Origin: Verrucomicrobiota bacterium
GTDB taxonomy: Bacteria; Verrucomicrobiota; Verrucomicrobiia; Verrucomicrobiales; DEV007
NCBI GenBank assembly: GCA_020630975.1
Contig: JAHDID010000002.1
Location: forward strand, 62,001-126,000
Length of the DNA: 64,000 bases
Reading direction: 5' to 3'
Shown here piece by piece: positions 46,021 to 54,137 of the stretch; position 1 is the first letter of the stretch; every line of letters starts with the position of its first letter. Made by a program: the position numbers and the translations under genes. Below the pieces are notes generated by a model. It was not told the DNA's origin. It did not search any database and was given only the letters and a program-made list of their open reading frames with translations.

Positions 46021-46848
46021 TCAAGCAGACAGGCCCTGGCTAGGTCTACGCCAGATATCAGCCACATCTTTCTTTTCGGCAGGCAAAGTCGCCGGATCTG
46101 GCCCAGTCGGCGGAGCCTGGACTGGCACAGGCGCAGGATTTTGCATCGCATTCCAGCGAGCGATGCGCTGGTGGTGGCGATGTACGCGGGTGACGAACCA
46201 GCGCCAAGTGTCCCGAGGCTTGCCATTCTCCATCAGAAAGTGCGGACAGTTCTTATTCGGCGGGTCGTAGCCTTTGCGTGGCCAGTGGTAATGAGCCACC
46301 ACATTCTCGATCGGGATCTGGTGGTGATGCATGAGCGAGGCAGTCAGCTTGGCTGTGCGGTCGATGGTGGCTAGGATGTTATTCCCAGAGTGCTCACACA
46401 TCTCGATACCGATGGAGTGGCGATTGCCAGGACCATCAAAGTCCGCATGCTCACCCCGCTCGCTGGTCGGGATGTGCTGGATGACCACATCATCCTGCAC
46501 GGTGAAGTGCCAGCAGAGGTAGCCGATCACGCCGCCTTTCAGAGCGCCTCTTTTCAGAGCGCGCGCGTGGTCGTAGGCATCGCCAGTGTAGTTCTGCGTA
46601 CTATGGATGGTGATGTACTTCGCCTTCATCGGGCGCTTACCTTTGCGCCCGTAGCGATTGGGTGCGATCAGATCGACCTTGATGTTCAGCTGCTTGTGCA
46701 GCTTGCCGGGATCGAGAGGTGTATCAGGCACCGCTCCCAGCGATGCCTCCCAGTTCATACTCTTTTGCGTAGACTGACAGCCTGGTAGACCTATCAGGAC
46801 CAGGGCAGCTAGCAAAATAACAGGCAGGGTGATACGTAGAGCTCTCAT
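46021..46848 (-). CDS. N-acetylmuramoyl-L-alanine amidase lipoprotein (Amidase_2)
   Basis: A 275-residue protein with a lipoprotein signal (IGLPGC, Cys24). The Amidase_2 domain shows KYITIHSTQNY (first zinc His), GYLCWHFTVQDDVVIQHIP, RHSIGIEMCEHSG (catalytic Glu region), and VVAHYHWPRKGYDPPNKNCPHF, where a late His and Cys complete the zinc site. It should cleave the bond between MurNAc and the stem peptide from the periplasmic side. A Pro-rich tail (PAPVQAP) may be a linker. The following gene encodes another exported protein. Confidence 0.88.
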   Translation of the reverse strand: MRALRITLPVILLAALVLIGLPGCQSTQKSMNWEASLGAVPDTPLDPGKLHKQLNIKVDLIAPNRYGRKGKRPMKAKYITIHSTQNYTGDAYDHARALKRGALKGGVIGYLCWHFTVQDDVVIQHIPTSERGEHADFDGPGNRHSIGIEMCEHSGNNILATIDRTAKLTASLMHHHQIPIENVVAHYHWPRKGYDPPNKNCPHFLMENGKPRDTWRWFVTRVHRHHQRIARWNAMQNPAPVPVQAPPTGPDPATLPAEKKDVADIWRRPSQGLSA

Positions 46849-46923
46849 CGAGGCAGGTGAGGAAATGAGCTACTCTGCGGCGACGGTAGCGCGCAGAACC
46901 AGAGATAGTTAGCACAGATTTCC

Positions 46924-47346
46924 TCAAGAATCGAGCACGCCTTCCTCCGCCTTGGCGGGACCGGCAGCATTCTCGAGGATCTCCACTTCGTAGCCATCTG
47001 GATCAGTCACAAAGGCCATCTTGCGTTTCTCTCCTGTGGGAAAAGTCTCGCGCCAATCGCCCGGCCAGATCTCGATGCCGGACTCTTCTAAATCGTTGCA
47101 GTAGGTCATGATGTCATCCACTCCAACGGCTGTGTGCATGAGATCCTCAGGGAATTCTACTTTAAAATCGGGCGAGTAACACAGCTCGAGAAAGTGGTCG
47201 CTACCCTCCAGCTCGAGAAAGGCCAATCTGTTGCCAGCAGGCGACTTGTCATTTCGCTTGGTCACGACGAAGCCTAGCGCCTCGTAAAACTTGATGGTCG
47301 CCTCGAGATCGCTGACTCGGATACGGGTGTGCAGAAACTTAATCAT
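46924..47346 (-). CDS. Glyoxalase I-like VOC-family protein
   Basis: About 140 residues from MIKFLHTRIRV (47344-47346). The two VOC modules are complete: FLHTRIRVSDLEATIKFYEALGF with metal His6, LAFLELEGSDHFLELCY with the Glu, HTAVGVDDI with the second His, and MAFVTDPDGYEVEILE with the final Glu. This metal set fits lactoylglutathione lyase, which detoxifies methylglyoxal. A 12-codon N-terminal extension is open but not conserved. A C-terminal AAGPAKAEEG tail is extra. Confidence 0.85.
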   Translation of the reverse strand: MIKFLHTRIRVSDLEATIKFYEALGFVVTKRNDKSPAGNRLAFLELEGSDHFLELCYSPDFKVEFPEDLMHTAVGVDDIMTYCNDLEESGIEIWPGDWRETFPTGEKRKMAFVTDPDGYEVEILENAAGPAKAEEGVLDS

Positions 47347-47374
47347 AAGGATGTGTAGATGAGATAAGTGGGTA

Positions 47375-47524
47375 TCAACCATCGGCTTCTACCGACGGTA
47401 TTGAGGCGAGAAACTCGCTCATCTCCGCCCGTGAGGTCAACCTTATGATTCGGATGTTTTTGAGTTCTTCATCAGTCAACAGCGCTTCGTAGCGGCGTCG
47501 GACTTTGCGGTGCGTCTGGATCAT
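47375..47524 (-). CDS. Hypothetical 49-residue protein before glyoxalase
   Basis: Start ATG at 47522-47524 (a longer frame reaches 47581). The peptide is helical and charged (THRKVRRRYEALLTDEELKN). No family is recognised. It ends 28 bases before the glyoxalase ATG and in the same direction, so it might be a leader cistron, or a chance frame. Confidence 0.3.
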   Translation of the reverse strand: MIQTHRKVRRRYEALLTDEELKNIRIIRLTSRAEMSEFLASIPSVEADG

Positions 47525-47618
47525 CCACAGCACGATCGAATCTCGGGAAAACAGCCTAGACCAATAACGGAACCGAAACACCGAGAAAGCCCAGCCTTTT
47601 ACAAAAAGAAAAGCAACG

Positions 47619-47672
47619 GAGGGCTAAAAAGCCCCCCGCTGCCCCCTTTTTTCACTTACCCAGAAAACACTC
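47619..47672 (+). repeat. Hairpin-plus-tail repeat element, copy 1
   Basis: GGAGGGC (47618-47624) pairs with GCCCCCC (47631-47637) around TAAAAA, with one A-C mismatch. CCCCTTTTTTCACTTACC then CAGAAAACA follows. The same hairpin and tail recur at 48809-48861, on the other side of the FkbM gene. It may be a terminator or the 3' end of a small RNA. Confidence 0.5.
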
Positions 47673-47686
47673 CGGGAAGCAAATTG

Positions 47687-48427
47687 TTACGCAGGTAGCA
47701 GTAGGTAGTTCACCTCGTTCTGCCCTGGCTCCCATGGCTGGATCTGGCCGTCGGTGCAGGTGTGAACCTGGTAGCCCAGTTCCTCAGCCAGCAGGCGCAC
47801 GGCGGACCCATGTGCGCCATCGTCTAGTGGCTCGTTTATCTCGATGAAGATCGTCGGGCGATGTTTGGCCAATGTCTGGCGAGCGCCATCCAGCAGCGAC
47901 AGCTCGTGCCCCTCGACGTCGATTTTGAGAAAGTCTATCCTATCTATCTCACGCCCAGTCACATACTGGTCGAGCGTGGTAGTGGTGATGGTTTGTCTGA
48001 TCAGTGGTTCATCCACCGTGTGTGCCTCTAGAGAGGCTTCGTAGTAGTTCAGAGAGCCATCCGGATTCTTGGGGATGTGAAAGGTCGCATCGCCGATGTG
48101 ATTGGAGAGGGCCACTTTGTTGGTGGTCACGTTCTCCATCCCTAGGCTCTCTACATTGTGCGCCAGAGCCTCGTGGATGTCTGCGGTCGGCTCGAATGAG
48201 TGCACCTGGCCAGTCGGACCTGCTGCCACCGACATGAACTTGGTAAACAGACCGAAATTCGCACCGATGTCGAAAACTGTGTCGCCCATTTCGATGAGAT
48301 CGGAAACCACCTGCAGCTCCGGCTCAGCGTCGATCTGGGCATTCGCCAGCTTGCGACGGTAGTGAACCTTTTGAAGAACCTTTCTAGGTTTTACAGGCAG
48401 TGTGGAAACCAGTGCTTTCATCATCAT
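47687..48427 (-). CDS. FkbM-family methyltransferase
   Basis: A 246-residue SAM-dependent methyltransferase: DTVFDIGANFGLFTKFM (motif I), VHSFEPTADIHEAL (acidic loop), TTTLDQYVTGREIDRIDFLK and IDVEGHELSLLDGA (family signature), then PTIFIEINEP. FkbM-type enzymes O-methylate sugars or polyketides; the acceptor is unknown here. It is a single gene bracketed by two copies of a hairpin repeat. Upstream of its start is an AT-rich leader (about 48440-48500). Confidence 0.85.
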   Translation of the reverse strand: MMMKALVSTLPVKPRKVLQKVHYRRKLANAQIDAEPELQVVSDLIEMGDTVFDIGANFGLFTKFMSVAAGPTGQVHSFEPTADIHEALAHNVESLGMENVTTNKVALSNHIGDATFHIPKNPDGSLNYYEASLEAHTVDEPLIRQTITTTTLDQYVTGREIDRIDFLKIDVEGHELSLLDGARQTLAKHRPTIFIEINEPLDDGAHGSAVRLLAEELGYQVHTCTDGQIQPWEPGQNEVNYLLLPA

Positions 48428-49015
48428 GCTATAGCTTATCTCAAAATTATAACTCGTCCAATCATTTTTAATAATTTTTTTAAATTTAATTCTCAGTTTT
48501 GCATTTTTGACTCAGCCATAGAGCTTCCTCATCCCTTAAAACACAGGGTTTAGCGGGTAGGCGAAGGCTCTGAAAATAGCCGGATCGACTGGCTCATTTT
48601 CTCAATTGACCTAGAACTAATGGTCGAAAATCGGAGGCTGCGGCCAGATCTGCCGCCGAGCAAAGATACCCTATGAGCCTCGACACACCTGTAGTGTGGA
48701 GAATAGAGCCGAACACACGCGAAACCCTGCAAATAAAGTGGTTTTAGCCAGAAACACCGTTCGAAATTCAGCGCAGTATGCCCAGAAATTGGCCCTACTG
48801 GAAAAGGCAAAGGGAGGCTAAAAAGCCTCCCTTTCCTCCTTTTTTTACTTACCAGAAAACAGTCTTGATAAGAATCTCGTTCGCAAATGGTGAAACACTC
48901 ATTTCACCCTGCTGAGACAGTATAACTCATCAAATTTATAGCTGCAACACTTTTGATAAAAATTTTATTAATTAGTCTCAGTATTGCAAAAAATATTCCG
49001 TCATTCTCGCGAATG
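48428..49015. other. Gene-free stretch before FkbM and after arsJ
   Basis: No convincing gene is seen in these 588 bases. The ends are AT-rich (48440-48500, 48925-48995). The centre has moderate GC and contains the second hairpin repeat. The 86-codon frame at 48550-48810 on the minus strand lacks family likeness and is probably chance. Confidence 0.5.
48809..48861 (+). repeat. Hairpin-plus-tail repeat element, copy 2
   Basis: A perfect 10-bp stem, AAAGGGAGGC (48809-48818) with GCCTCCCTTT (48825-48834), encloses TAAAAA. CCTCCTTTTTTTACTTACC and AGAAAACA follow, matching the tail of copy 1 at 47619-47672. The stem itself works in both directions; the T-rich tail favours the plus strand. Confidence 0.55.
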
Positions 49016-50248
49016 CTATGGATTTGGGGCTGATTTTCGGGGTAAAAGCAGAGTCAGCGCAAACGCTCCCAACACGAAAGCCGCACTCACCCATAGGCAG
49101 GCGGGTAGACCTTTCCAGAGATAGACGAGGCCAGACAGTAGCGTGCCCACTAGTCGTCCCACAGCATTGGCCATGTAGTAGAAGCCCACATTCAGAGCCA
49201 CCTTGTCTGAATCGGAGAAAGAAAGGATGAGATAGCTATGCAGCGAGGAATTGATGGCAAACACAACCCCGAAAATACCCAGCCCCACCAGCACAGCGGT
49301 GGTCACCTGCCAGCCCATGAGCACGCAGCCACCGATACCCGCTGTCACCACGAAAAGCAGGGCCAACCACAGCCTCGACTGAGCCACCGCTAGCGAGGCA
49401 CCGGATTCTTTAGCCGAACGGACAAAGGCTGGCACTGCTGCTTGTACTAGACCATAGCCGATCACCCAGGCTGCCATAAAGGCACCCACGGCATTGAAAC
49501 TCCAGCCTAGCGTGCTTTTCAAAAAGATCGGCAGCGCTACGACAAACCAGATATCGCGCGAAGCGAAGAGAAAGAACCGAGCTAGGGACAGGATATTGAT
49601 CTGTCGATTCTTGGAAAAGACCTGGGTGAACTTCACTTTCGACTTCGATCGCCCCATATCACCACGCAGCCAGATCGCCAGCGCCACTAGTACCAGACCT
49701 AGAAAGCCCGCCATCGCATACAGCGCATCAGCGAAGCCTAGCCACGTGAGCAATAGGGTGCCGAGGAAGAATCCGACACCCTTGAGCGTATTCTTAGACC
49801 CTGTCAGGATAGCCACCCACTTGAAGAGTCCACGCTCGCCATCCTGACCATCAGCAGGGGCCAGTAATTTGACGGCGCTCTTCGACGACATCTTGGTCAG
49901 ATCTTTGGCCACTCCCGACAGCGCCTGGGCAGCCATCACATAGCACACCGAGAATACCACACCCCAAGCCGCGATATCCACCTGCGCCAGCATCGTCAGC
50001 GCCACCACCTGCACGATCAGTCCTGCATACAGCGTGATGCGCAGCCCCCATCTCGAGCCGATCCAGCCACCGAGCAGATTGGTGACCACACCGCACAGCT
50101 CATAGAGTAGAAACAAAAAGGCCAGCTGTACTGGAGTGAAACCCAGCTCGTGAAAACGCAGCAGCACCAGCATGCGCAGTGCCCCATCCGTCATGGTAAA
50201 GGCCCAATAAGCCAGAGTCACTAGGGCATATCCACGCAGGCTATTCAT
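49016..50248 (-). CDS. arsJ: ArsJ organoarsenical efflux permease (MFS)
   Basis: A 410-residue MFS protein with about 12 transmembrane helices. The N-terminus (RGYALVTLAYWAFTMTDGAL, then RMLVLLRFHELGFTPVQLAFLFLLYE) closely follows ArsJ. ArsJ exports 1-arseno-3-phosphoglycerate made by the partner dehydrogenase; the product falls apart outside, so the pair removes arsenate. The GAPDH gene lies 26 bases upstream in the same direction, which confirms the pair. The gap between them holds one copy of the TCAATAGGGTACAAT repeat, seven bases before the ATG. Confidence 0.9.
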   Translation of the reverse strand: MNSLRGYALVTLAYWAFTMTDGALRMLVLLRFHELGFTPVQLAFLFLLYELCGVVTNLLGGWIGSRWGLRITLYAGLIVQVVALTMLAQVDIAAWGVVFSVCYVMAAQALSGVAKDLTKMSSKSAVKLLAPADGQDGERGLFKWVAILTGSKNTLKGVGFFLGTLLLTWLGFADALYAMAGFLGLVLVALAIWLRGDMGRSKSKVKFTQVFSKNRQINILSLARFFLFASRDIWFVVALPIFLKSTLGWSFNAVGAFMAAWVIGYGLVQAAVPAFVRSAKESGASLAVAQSRLWLALLFVVTAGIGGCVLMGWQVTTAVLVGLGIFGVVFAINSSLHSYLILSFSDSDKVALNVGFYYMANAVGRLVGTLLSGLVYLWKGLPACLWVSAAFVLGAFALTLLLPRKSAPNP

Positions 50249-50254
50249 CGTTTT

Positions 50255-50269
50255 TCAATAGGGTACAAT
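50255..50269. repeat. Single copy of the TCAATAGGGTACAAT motif between GAPDH and arsJ
   Basis: An exact match to the motif found three times in imuB and twice at 58284-58319. Here it stands alone, filling the short gap between the two arsenic genes where the arsJ ribosome-binding site would be. Confidence 0.85.
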
Positions 50270-50274
50270 CGCCC

Positions 50275-51294
50275 CTACATCAGCCCTGCCACCTTTTCCA
50301 CTAGATCCATCATGCGGCTGGCGTAGCCGTATTCATTGTCGTACCAGACCAGTAGCTTCAGCATACGCTCATCCACCACCATCACACTCGGTCCATCGAC
50401 GATGCCGGAGCGTGGGTCATTGGTGAAGTCGGTGGAGACCAGCGGCTTTTCCTCGTAGCCGAGGATACCCTGCAGATAAGTATCGGCCGCCTCGCGCAGC
50501 AGTCCCTGCACCTCCTCGACAGTCGTACCTCGCGCCAGGGTAAAGGTGCAGTCGGTCAGCGAGGCATTCAGCAGCGGCACCCGCACGGCGACGCCATCGA
50601 GCTTACCCTGCAGATCGGGGTAGATCATAGTGATCGCAGTGGCCGAGCCGGTGGAGGTAGGGATCAGCGAGTTCAGCGCCGAGCGCGCGCGGCGCAGATC
50701 TTTGTGCGGCGCATCCACCACGACTTGGGTATTGGTCACATCGTGCATGGTAGTGATGGTGCCGCGCTCGATGCCGATCTTTTCGTGGATCACCTTGATC
50801 GGCGGAGCGATACAGTTGGTCGTGCACGAGGCTGCAGTCACCAGGTGGTTCACTGCAGGATCATAGAGATCGTCATTGCAGCCCATCACGATATTCAGCA
50901 CGCCTTCACTCTTCACAGGAGCGGCTACCACGACTTTTTTCACCCCTTGGTCGAAGTAGGGCTGCAGCACCTCGCTGGTGCGAAAGGCTCCCGAGCTTTC
51001 CACCACCAGATCGCAGCCCATCCCCGCCCAGTCGACCTCGCCCGGTGTCGATTTGTCGGAAAAAGAGATCTCGCTACCATTCACCGAGATCGAGCGATCT
51101 GTGGAGGCGATATCTGCCTCCCAGCGGCCATGGACCGTATCATACTCCAGCAGGTGCGCCGCGCACTCTGCGCCGCCTTTGTGCTCATTGATATGCACGA
51201 TGTCGTAGAGATCAGAGTCGAATCCCGCGCGAAACCCCAGCCGCCCCATGCGCCCAAATCCATTGATGCCGATACGTAGCTTGCTACTGCTCAT
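50275..51294 (-). CDS. ArsJ-associated glyceraldehyde-3-phosphate dehydrogenase
   Basis: A 339-residue GAPDH: NAD-binding [15 protein letters not shown] (9-23), catalytic Cys157 in [35 protein letters not shown] and the C-terminal [15 protein letters not shown]. The divergence from glycolytic enzymes and the adjacency to arsJ identify the ArsJ-associated type, which uses arsenate in place of phosphate to form 1-arseno-3-phosphoglycerate for export. No arsR-type repressor is found upstream; the 185 bases before it are AT-rich and lead to the divergent caspase cassette. Confidence 0.92.
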   Translation of the reverse strand: MSSSKLRIGINGFGRMGRLGFRAGFDSDLYDIVHINEHKGGAECAAHLLEYDTVHGRWEADIASTDRSISVNGSEISFSDKSTPGEVDWAGMGCDLVVESSGAFRTSEVLQPYFDQGVKKVVVAAPVKSEGVLNIVMGCNDDLYDPAVNHLVTAASCTTNCIAPPIKVIHEKIGIERGTITTMHDVTNTQVVVDAPHKDLRRARSALNSLIPTSTGSATAITMIYPDLQGKLDGVAVRVPLLNASLTDCTFTLARGTTVEEVQGLLREAADTYLQGILGYEEKPLVSTDFTNDPRSGIVDGPSVMVVDERMLKLLVWYDNEYGYASRMMDLVEKVAGLM

Positions 51295-51403
51295 GGCTGG
51301 ACTTTACGACAGAGCGCCAAAGCTGGCAGCCCCTGAGAGTGACAAATCTGTGACGTTATTAACTTTACAAACACTAAGGTGACGATTTTGTGAAAGAAAA
51401 CTC

Positions 51404-51433
51404 TTGACTAGAGAAACAATTTTAATCTAAAAA
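51404..51433 (+). promoter_or_regulatory. Possible promoter of the DUF4384/caspase cassette
   Basis: TTGACT at 51404-51409 and TAAAAA at 51428-51433 are 18 bases apart, 46 bases before the first ATG. The -10 match is modest. An AGGA lies just before the ATG at 51480. Confidence 0.35.
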
Positions 51434-51479
51434 TCTCGCCAAGTGGTTAAAAGAAAAGAGACCATTTTGTATTAGGAAA

Positions 51480-52070
51480 ATGAGTAAAAAACTGAAGGGT
51501 TTCATCAAAAAATTTCGTAAAGGCACTCCGTTGTATATTATACTGTCCCTCTTAGCTTTAAATTGGTACCAGATGGCACAAAATGTTCAATCAATGGCCA
51601 GAGTCTTTGGGAAGCTAATGATACCAATAACAAAGCAATTTGGTGGAATCGAAATTACAGCTAAAGCAAATAAAAAATCTTATAGTATCGGAGATGTAAT
51701 AAATTTTAGAGTTTCATTGAGTAAGCCAGCTTTTCTTAGGGTTTATGAATTGAACGAGTCAACAAAGAAATTATCATTAATTTATCCTGATTCAAATCAC
51801 TCTAAAAAGATGTTGGATCGTGGTGAGCACTTAATCCCAACCGTCGAATCCGATTGGGAGTTCATTGCAGGTCCTCCTACCGGAAAATATCGATGGATCT
51901 TTGTGGCGTCTGAAAAGCCATTCATTGAAGTAAGTTCGGATTCATCAACAACTGATCTCCCATTCAATTTGAAAAGCTTAGACATGAATCAGATTATCTT
52001 GATTGCTTTGTCGAATGAGGTAAAACTACGCGACTATGGCGTTTTTGTTTGGGATTTGGACATAAACTGA
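51480..52070 (+). CDS. Membrane-anchored DUF4384 protein 1
   Basis: A 196-residue protein. A basic N-terminus and one membrane segment (about 17-35, LYIILSLLALNW) are followed by a beta-rich domain matching DUF4384: KKSYSIGDVINFRVSLSKPAFLRVYELN, LSLIYPDSNHSKKMLDRGEH, LIPTVESDWEFIAGPPTGKY. DUF4384 usually occurs fused to caspase-like or kinase domains in exported proteins; here it is a separate protein in front of a caspase gene. Base composition is much AT-richer than neighbours. It overlaps the next gene by one base (TGATG, 52068-52072). Confidence 0.7.
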   Translation: MSKKLKGFIKKFRKGTPLYIILSLLALNWYQMAQNVQSMARVFGKLMIPITKQFGGIEITAKANKKSYSIGDVINFRVSLSKPAFLRVYELNESTKKLSLIYPDSNHSKKMLDRGEHLIPTVESDWEFIAGPPTGKYRWIFVASEKPFIEVSSDSSTTDLPFNLKSLDMNQIILIALSNEVKLRDYGVFVWDLDIN

Positions 52071-52582
52071 TGAGAAAAATAGGGTTCACAATACTAAGCC
52101 ATGTTGTCCTTATGTTGTTGGGCAATTTACCAGCACAAGAGCAGACAAAGATTTCTCCGCCTGGCCCAACTCAAACAGTGCAGCATCACGACTTGACGAT
52201 CGATGTATATTTTTTAGAAAACACTTATCGGCCTGGTGATGCGGTCCAACTGACGATTGAAACTAGTAAGACAGCGTATTTTAAGATATACCAGAGCAAT
52301 GGTGTATCTGGGAAATTAAAAAAAATTTTTCCAATCGGAGAAATGGAAACTATAGGTGTTGATAAGCTCGAATTTACGGATCCAGTCAACGGCCGAATGT
52401 TGAGGTCTGGAAATAAGATTGGGATAACCAAATTAATTATTCTTATCGCGACTCAACCAATACAGGATGAGTTAGAAAGAATGGACGACCGAGAAACAAA
52501 ATACAGAGGTGCAGTAAATCAACCGAAATCAGCTAAGCCTTATGAACTTGTTTTGGCATATGAAGTTATTGAAGAAAAATAG
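52070..52582 (+). CDS. Exported DUF4384 protein 2
   Basis: About 170 residues from MRKIGFTILSHVVLMLLGNL (52070), a signal peptide ending near PAQEQ. The domain repeats the DUF4384 pattern: LENTYRPGDAVQLTIETSKTAYFKIYQSNG, KKIFPIGEMETI, a short RSGNKIGIT, and LIILIATQPIQDEL. It is a divergent paralogue of the upstream gene. Start choice rests on the overlap with the previous stop and on the signal peptide. It overlaps the caspase gene start. Confidence 0.68.
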   Translation: MRKIGFTILSHVVLMLLGNLPAQEQTKISPPGPTQTVQHHDLTIDVYFLENTYRPGDAVQLTIETSKTAYFKIYQSNGVSGKLKKIFPIGEMETIGVDKLEFTDPVNGRMLRSGNKIGITKLIILIATQPIQDELERMDDRETKYRGAVNQPKSAKPYELVLAYEVIEEK

Positions 52583-54137
52583 ACTAAAACTCGTGTGGTT
52601 GGTAATCCTTGTCGGATTTGCAGTTCCGTCGACACAATCCGAAGAGTCAGCAAAAGTGATAGATGCTCCCAAAGGTTGTTATGCTCTTATTATAGGGAAC
52701 TCGAAATATACCCATTGGGAGCATTTAAATTCAATTCCGGGTGAGATGGAGGATTTGAAACGATGTCTGAGGAATTGTGGTTTCAAGATTTTTAATAATC
52801 GCGTCCACACCGACTTGGATTCTGCCCAATTGGAAGAGTTGACGCAGTCATTTATCCTAGAATGTGGGATTGGAAATAAAAACCGAAACAACCGGATTCT
52901 TATCTACTTTGCAGGACATGGGGAGCTTGTCGGAGATTTAGGTTACGCAATTGGTGTCGATACTAAACCACATCCCAGCGCTGATTTTATGAAAAAGGCC
53001 ATTCCACTAGATGATTTCAGGATTCTAGCGAAGCAGGCTGACTGTTTTCAGTCACTTTTTATTTTTGACTGTTGCTATTCAGGGATGGTCATGGATACAA
53101 AACGTAATGGCAGGAGTCACTTGAGCAAAGCGCGTCAGCTTTTCGCTGTATCTGACGCCTCAAGGACTGCCCCGGGAAAAAGTGTTTTTGTAAGGGAATT
53201 TATTTCGGGAGTGGATGGTGAAGGCGATCTTAATGATGATGGATTGATAACTGCTTCGGAACTTAAGGTATACATCAAAGATCGAATATCTCTAGAGCAC
53301 CCTGGCGAGGATGTACCAAAGCCACAATTAGGATGTATTGCTAAATATGAATTTGGTGACTTTGTCTTTGGTAGCCTTCCTTCAATTGAGTCGAGGGCAG
53401 TTCTCCCTAGTACAGGGTATTTCGATATTAGAACGATTATTAGCTGGCCTGGTCTAGAGGAGCTGCCTAGCGATCTTTACCCTCATGCACTTAAAGAAGT
53501 TCAGTCTCGCTTATTTAATTCAGGTTTTTTCGGGGCTGCAAATACTGATCGATCATTGATCGTTGACGGTGTGATGGGTCCGCAAACTCAGGAAGCGATC
53601 TTTAAATACCAAGAATGTTTTCAGCTGGTTCGGTCAGGTGTTGTGGACGAGCGAACGGCAAAGGCTCTGGGGCTTCCTGATAAGATTTCATTTTTTTTGG
53701 ATGCAAAAACGATAAGTGAATCCAGTCTCAAACAGAGTATAGATGAATTTCTAGCTAACTGGGAGAAAGCTTGGGAATCAAGGGATCTTGAATCTTATAT
53801 ATCGTTCTATACTGATGATTTCAAAGGTGTATCATATTCAGTTACGACGCGGAAAGATAAGAATTTATCACTTGAGGAATGGCGGAGAGATAAGGGTGAG
53901 AAGTTTAGGTCTGCTCAGTCGATTAATGTAAATATTTCGGGATTGAGCGATCCTGCAACATTGTCTAGCGGTTTGGTGAAAGTGAGCTTCGATCAAGCTT
54001 ATTCATCTCTTAATACTAGCGGTGTGAAGTATCCTCAAAATGGATTTGATAGAGGCAGTAAGGCATTGACTCTTAAGTTGGTTGATTCGAAGTTCAGTAT
54101 TGTAGAAGAGCGGTTTACTCCTTCAGGTGTTTGGTAA
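52560..54137 (+). CDS. Exported caspase-like (C14) protease with EF-hand, peptidoglycan-binding and NTF2-like domains
   Basis: A 525-residue protein from MKLLKKNRLK (52560) with a signal anchor (10-27). The caspase domain (about 38-275) has the dyad His120 in IYFAGHGE and Cys172 in FDCCYSG. An EF-hand-like loop, DGEGDLNDDGLI (219-230), lies inside its C-terminal part, so calcium may activate it. A PG_binding_1 domain (about 308-372, VDGVMGPQTQEAIFKYQ) follows, and the C-terminus (395-520) resembles the NTF2-like Cds6 domain that accompanies L,D-transpeptidases. This places a protease at the cell wall. It forms an overlapping three-gene cassette with the two DUF4384 genes and ends 15 bases inside the convergent gene. 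Confidence 0.78.
   Translation: MKLLKKNRLKLVWLVILVGFAVPSTQSEESAKVIDAPKGCYALIIGNSKYTHWEHLNSIPGEMEDLKRCLRNCGFKIFNNRVHTDLDSAQLEELTQSFILECGIGNKNRNNRILIYFAGHGELVGDLGYAIGVDTKPHPSADFMKKAIPLDDFRILAKQADCFQSLFIFDCCYSGMVMDTKRNGRSHLSKARQLFAVSDASRTAPGKSVFVREFISGVDGEGDLNDDGLITASELKVYIKDRISLEHPGEDVPKPQLGCIAKYEFGDFVFGSLPSIESRAVLPSTGYFDIRTIISWPGLEELPSDLYPHALKEVQSRLFNSGFFGAANTDRSLIVDGVMGPQTQEAIFKYQECFQLVRSGVVDERTAKALGLPDKISFFLDAKTISESSLKQSIDEFLANWEKAWESRDLESYISFYTDDFKGVSYSVTTRKDKNLSLEEWRRDKGEKFRSAQSINVNISGLSDPATLSSGLVKVSFDQAYSSLNTSGVKYPQNGFDRGSKALTLKLVDSKFSIVEERFTPSGVW

Noticed and set aside
48550-48810. 86-codon minus-strand frame in the spacer upstream of the FkbM gene
   Set aside because: No ribosome-binding site, no family likeness, Ser/Arg/Phe-rich composition; it ends near the hairpin repeat.
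50704-51279. 191-codon plus-strand frame opposite GAPDH
   Set aside because: It is a mirror of a highly conserved gene; His/Arg-rich composition typical of antisense frames.
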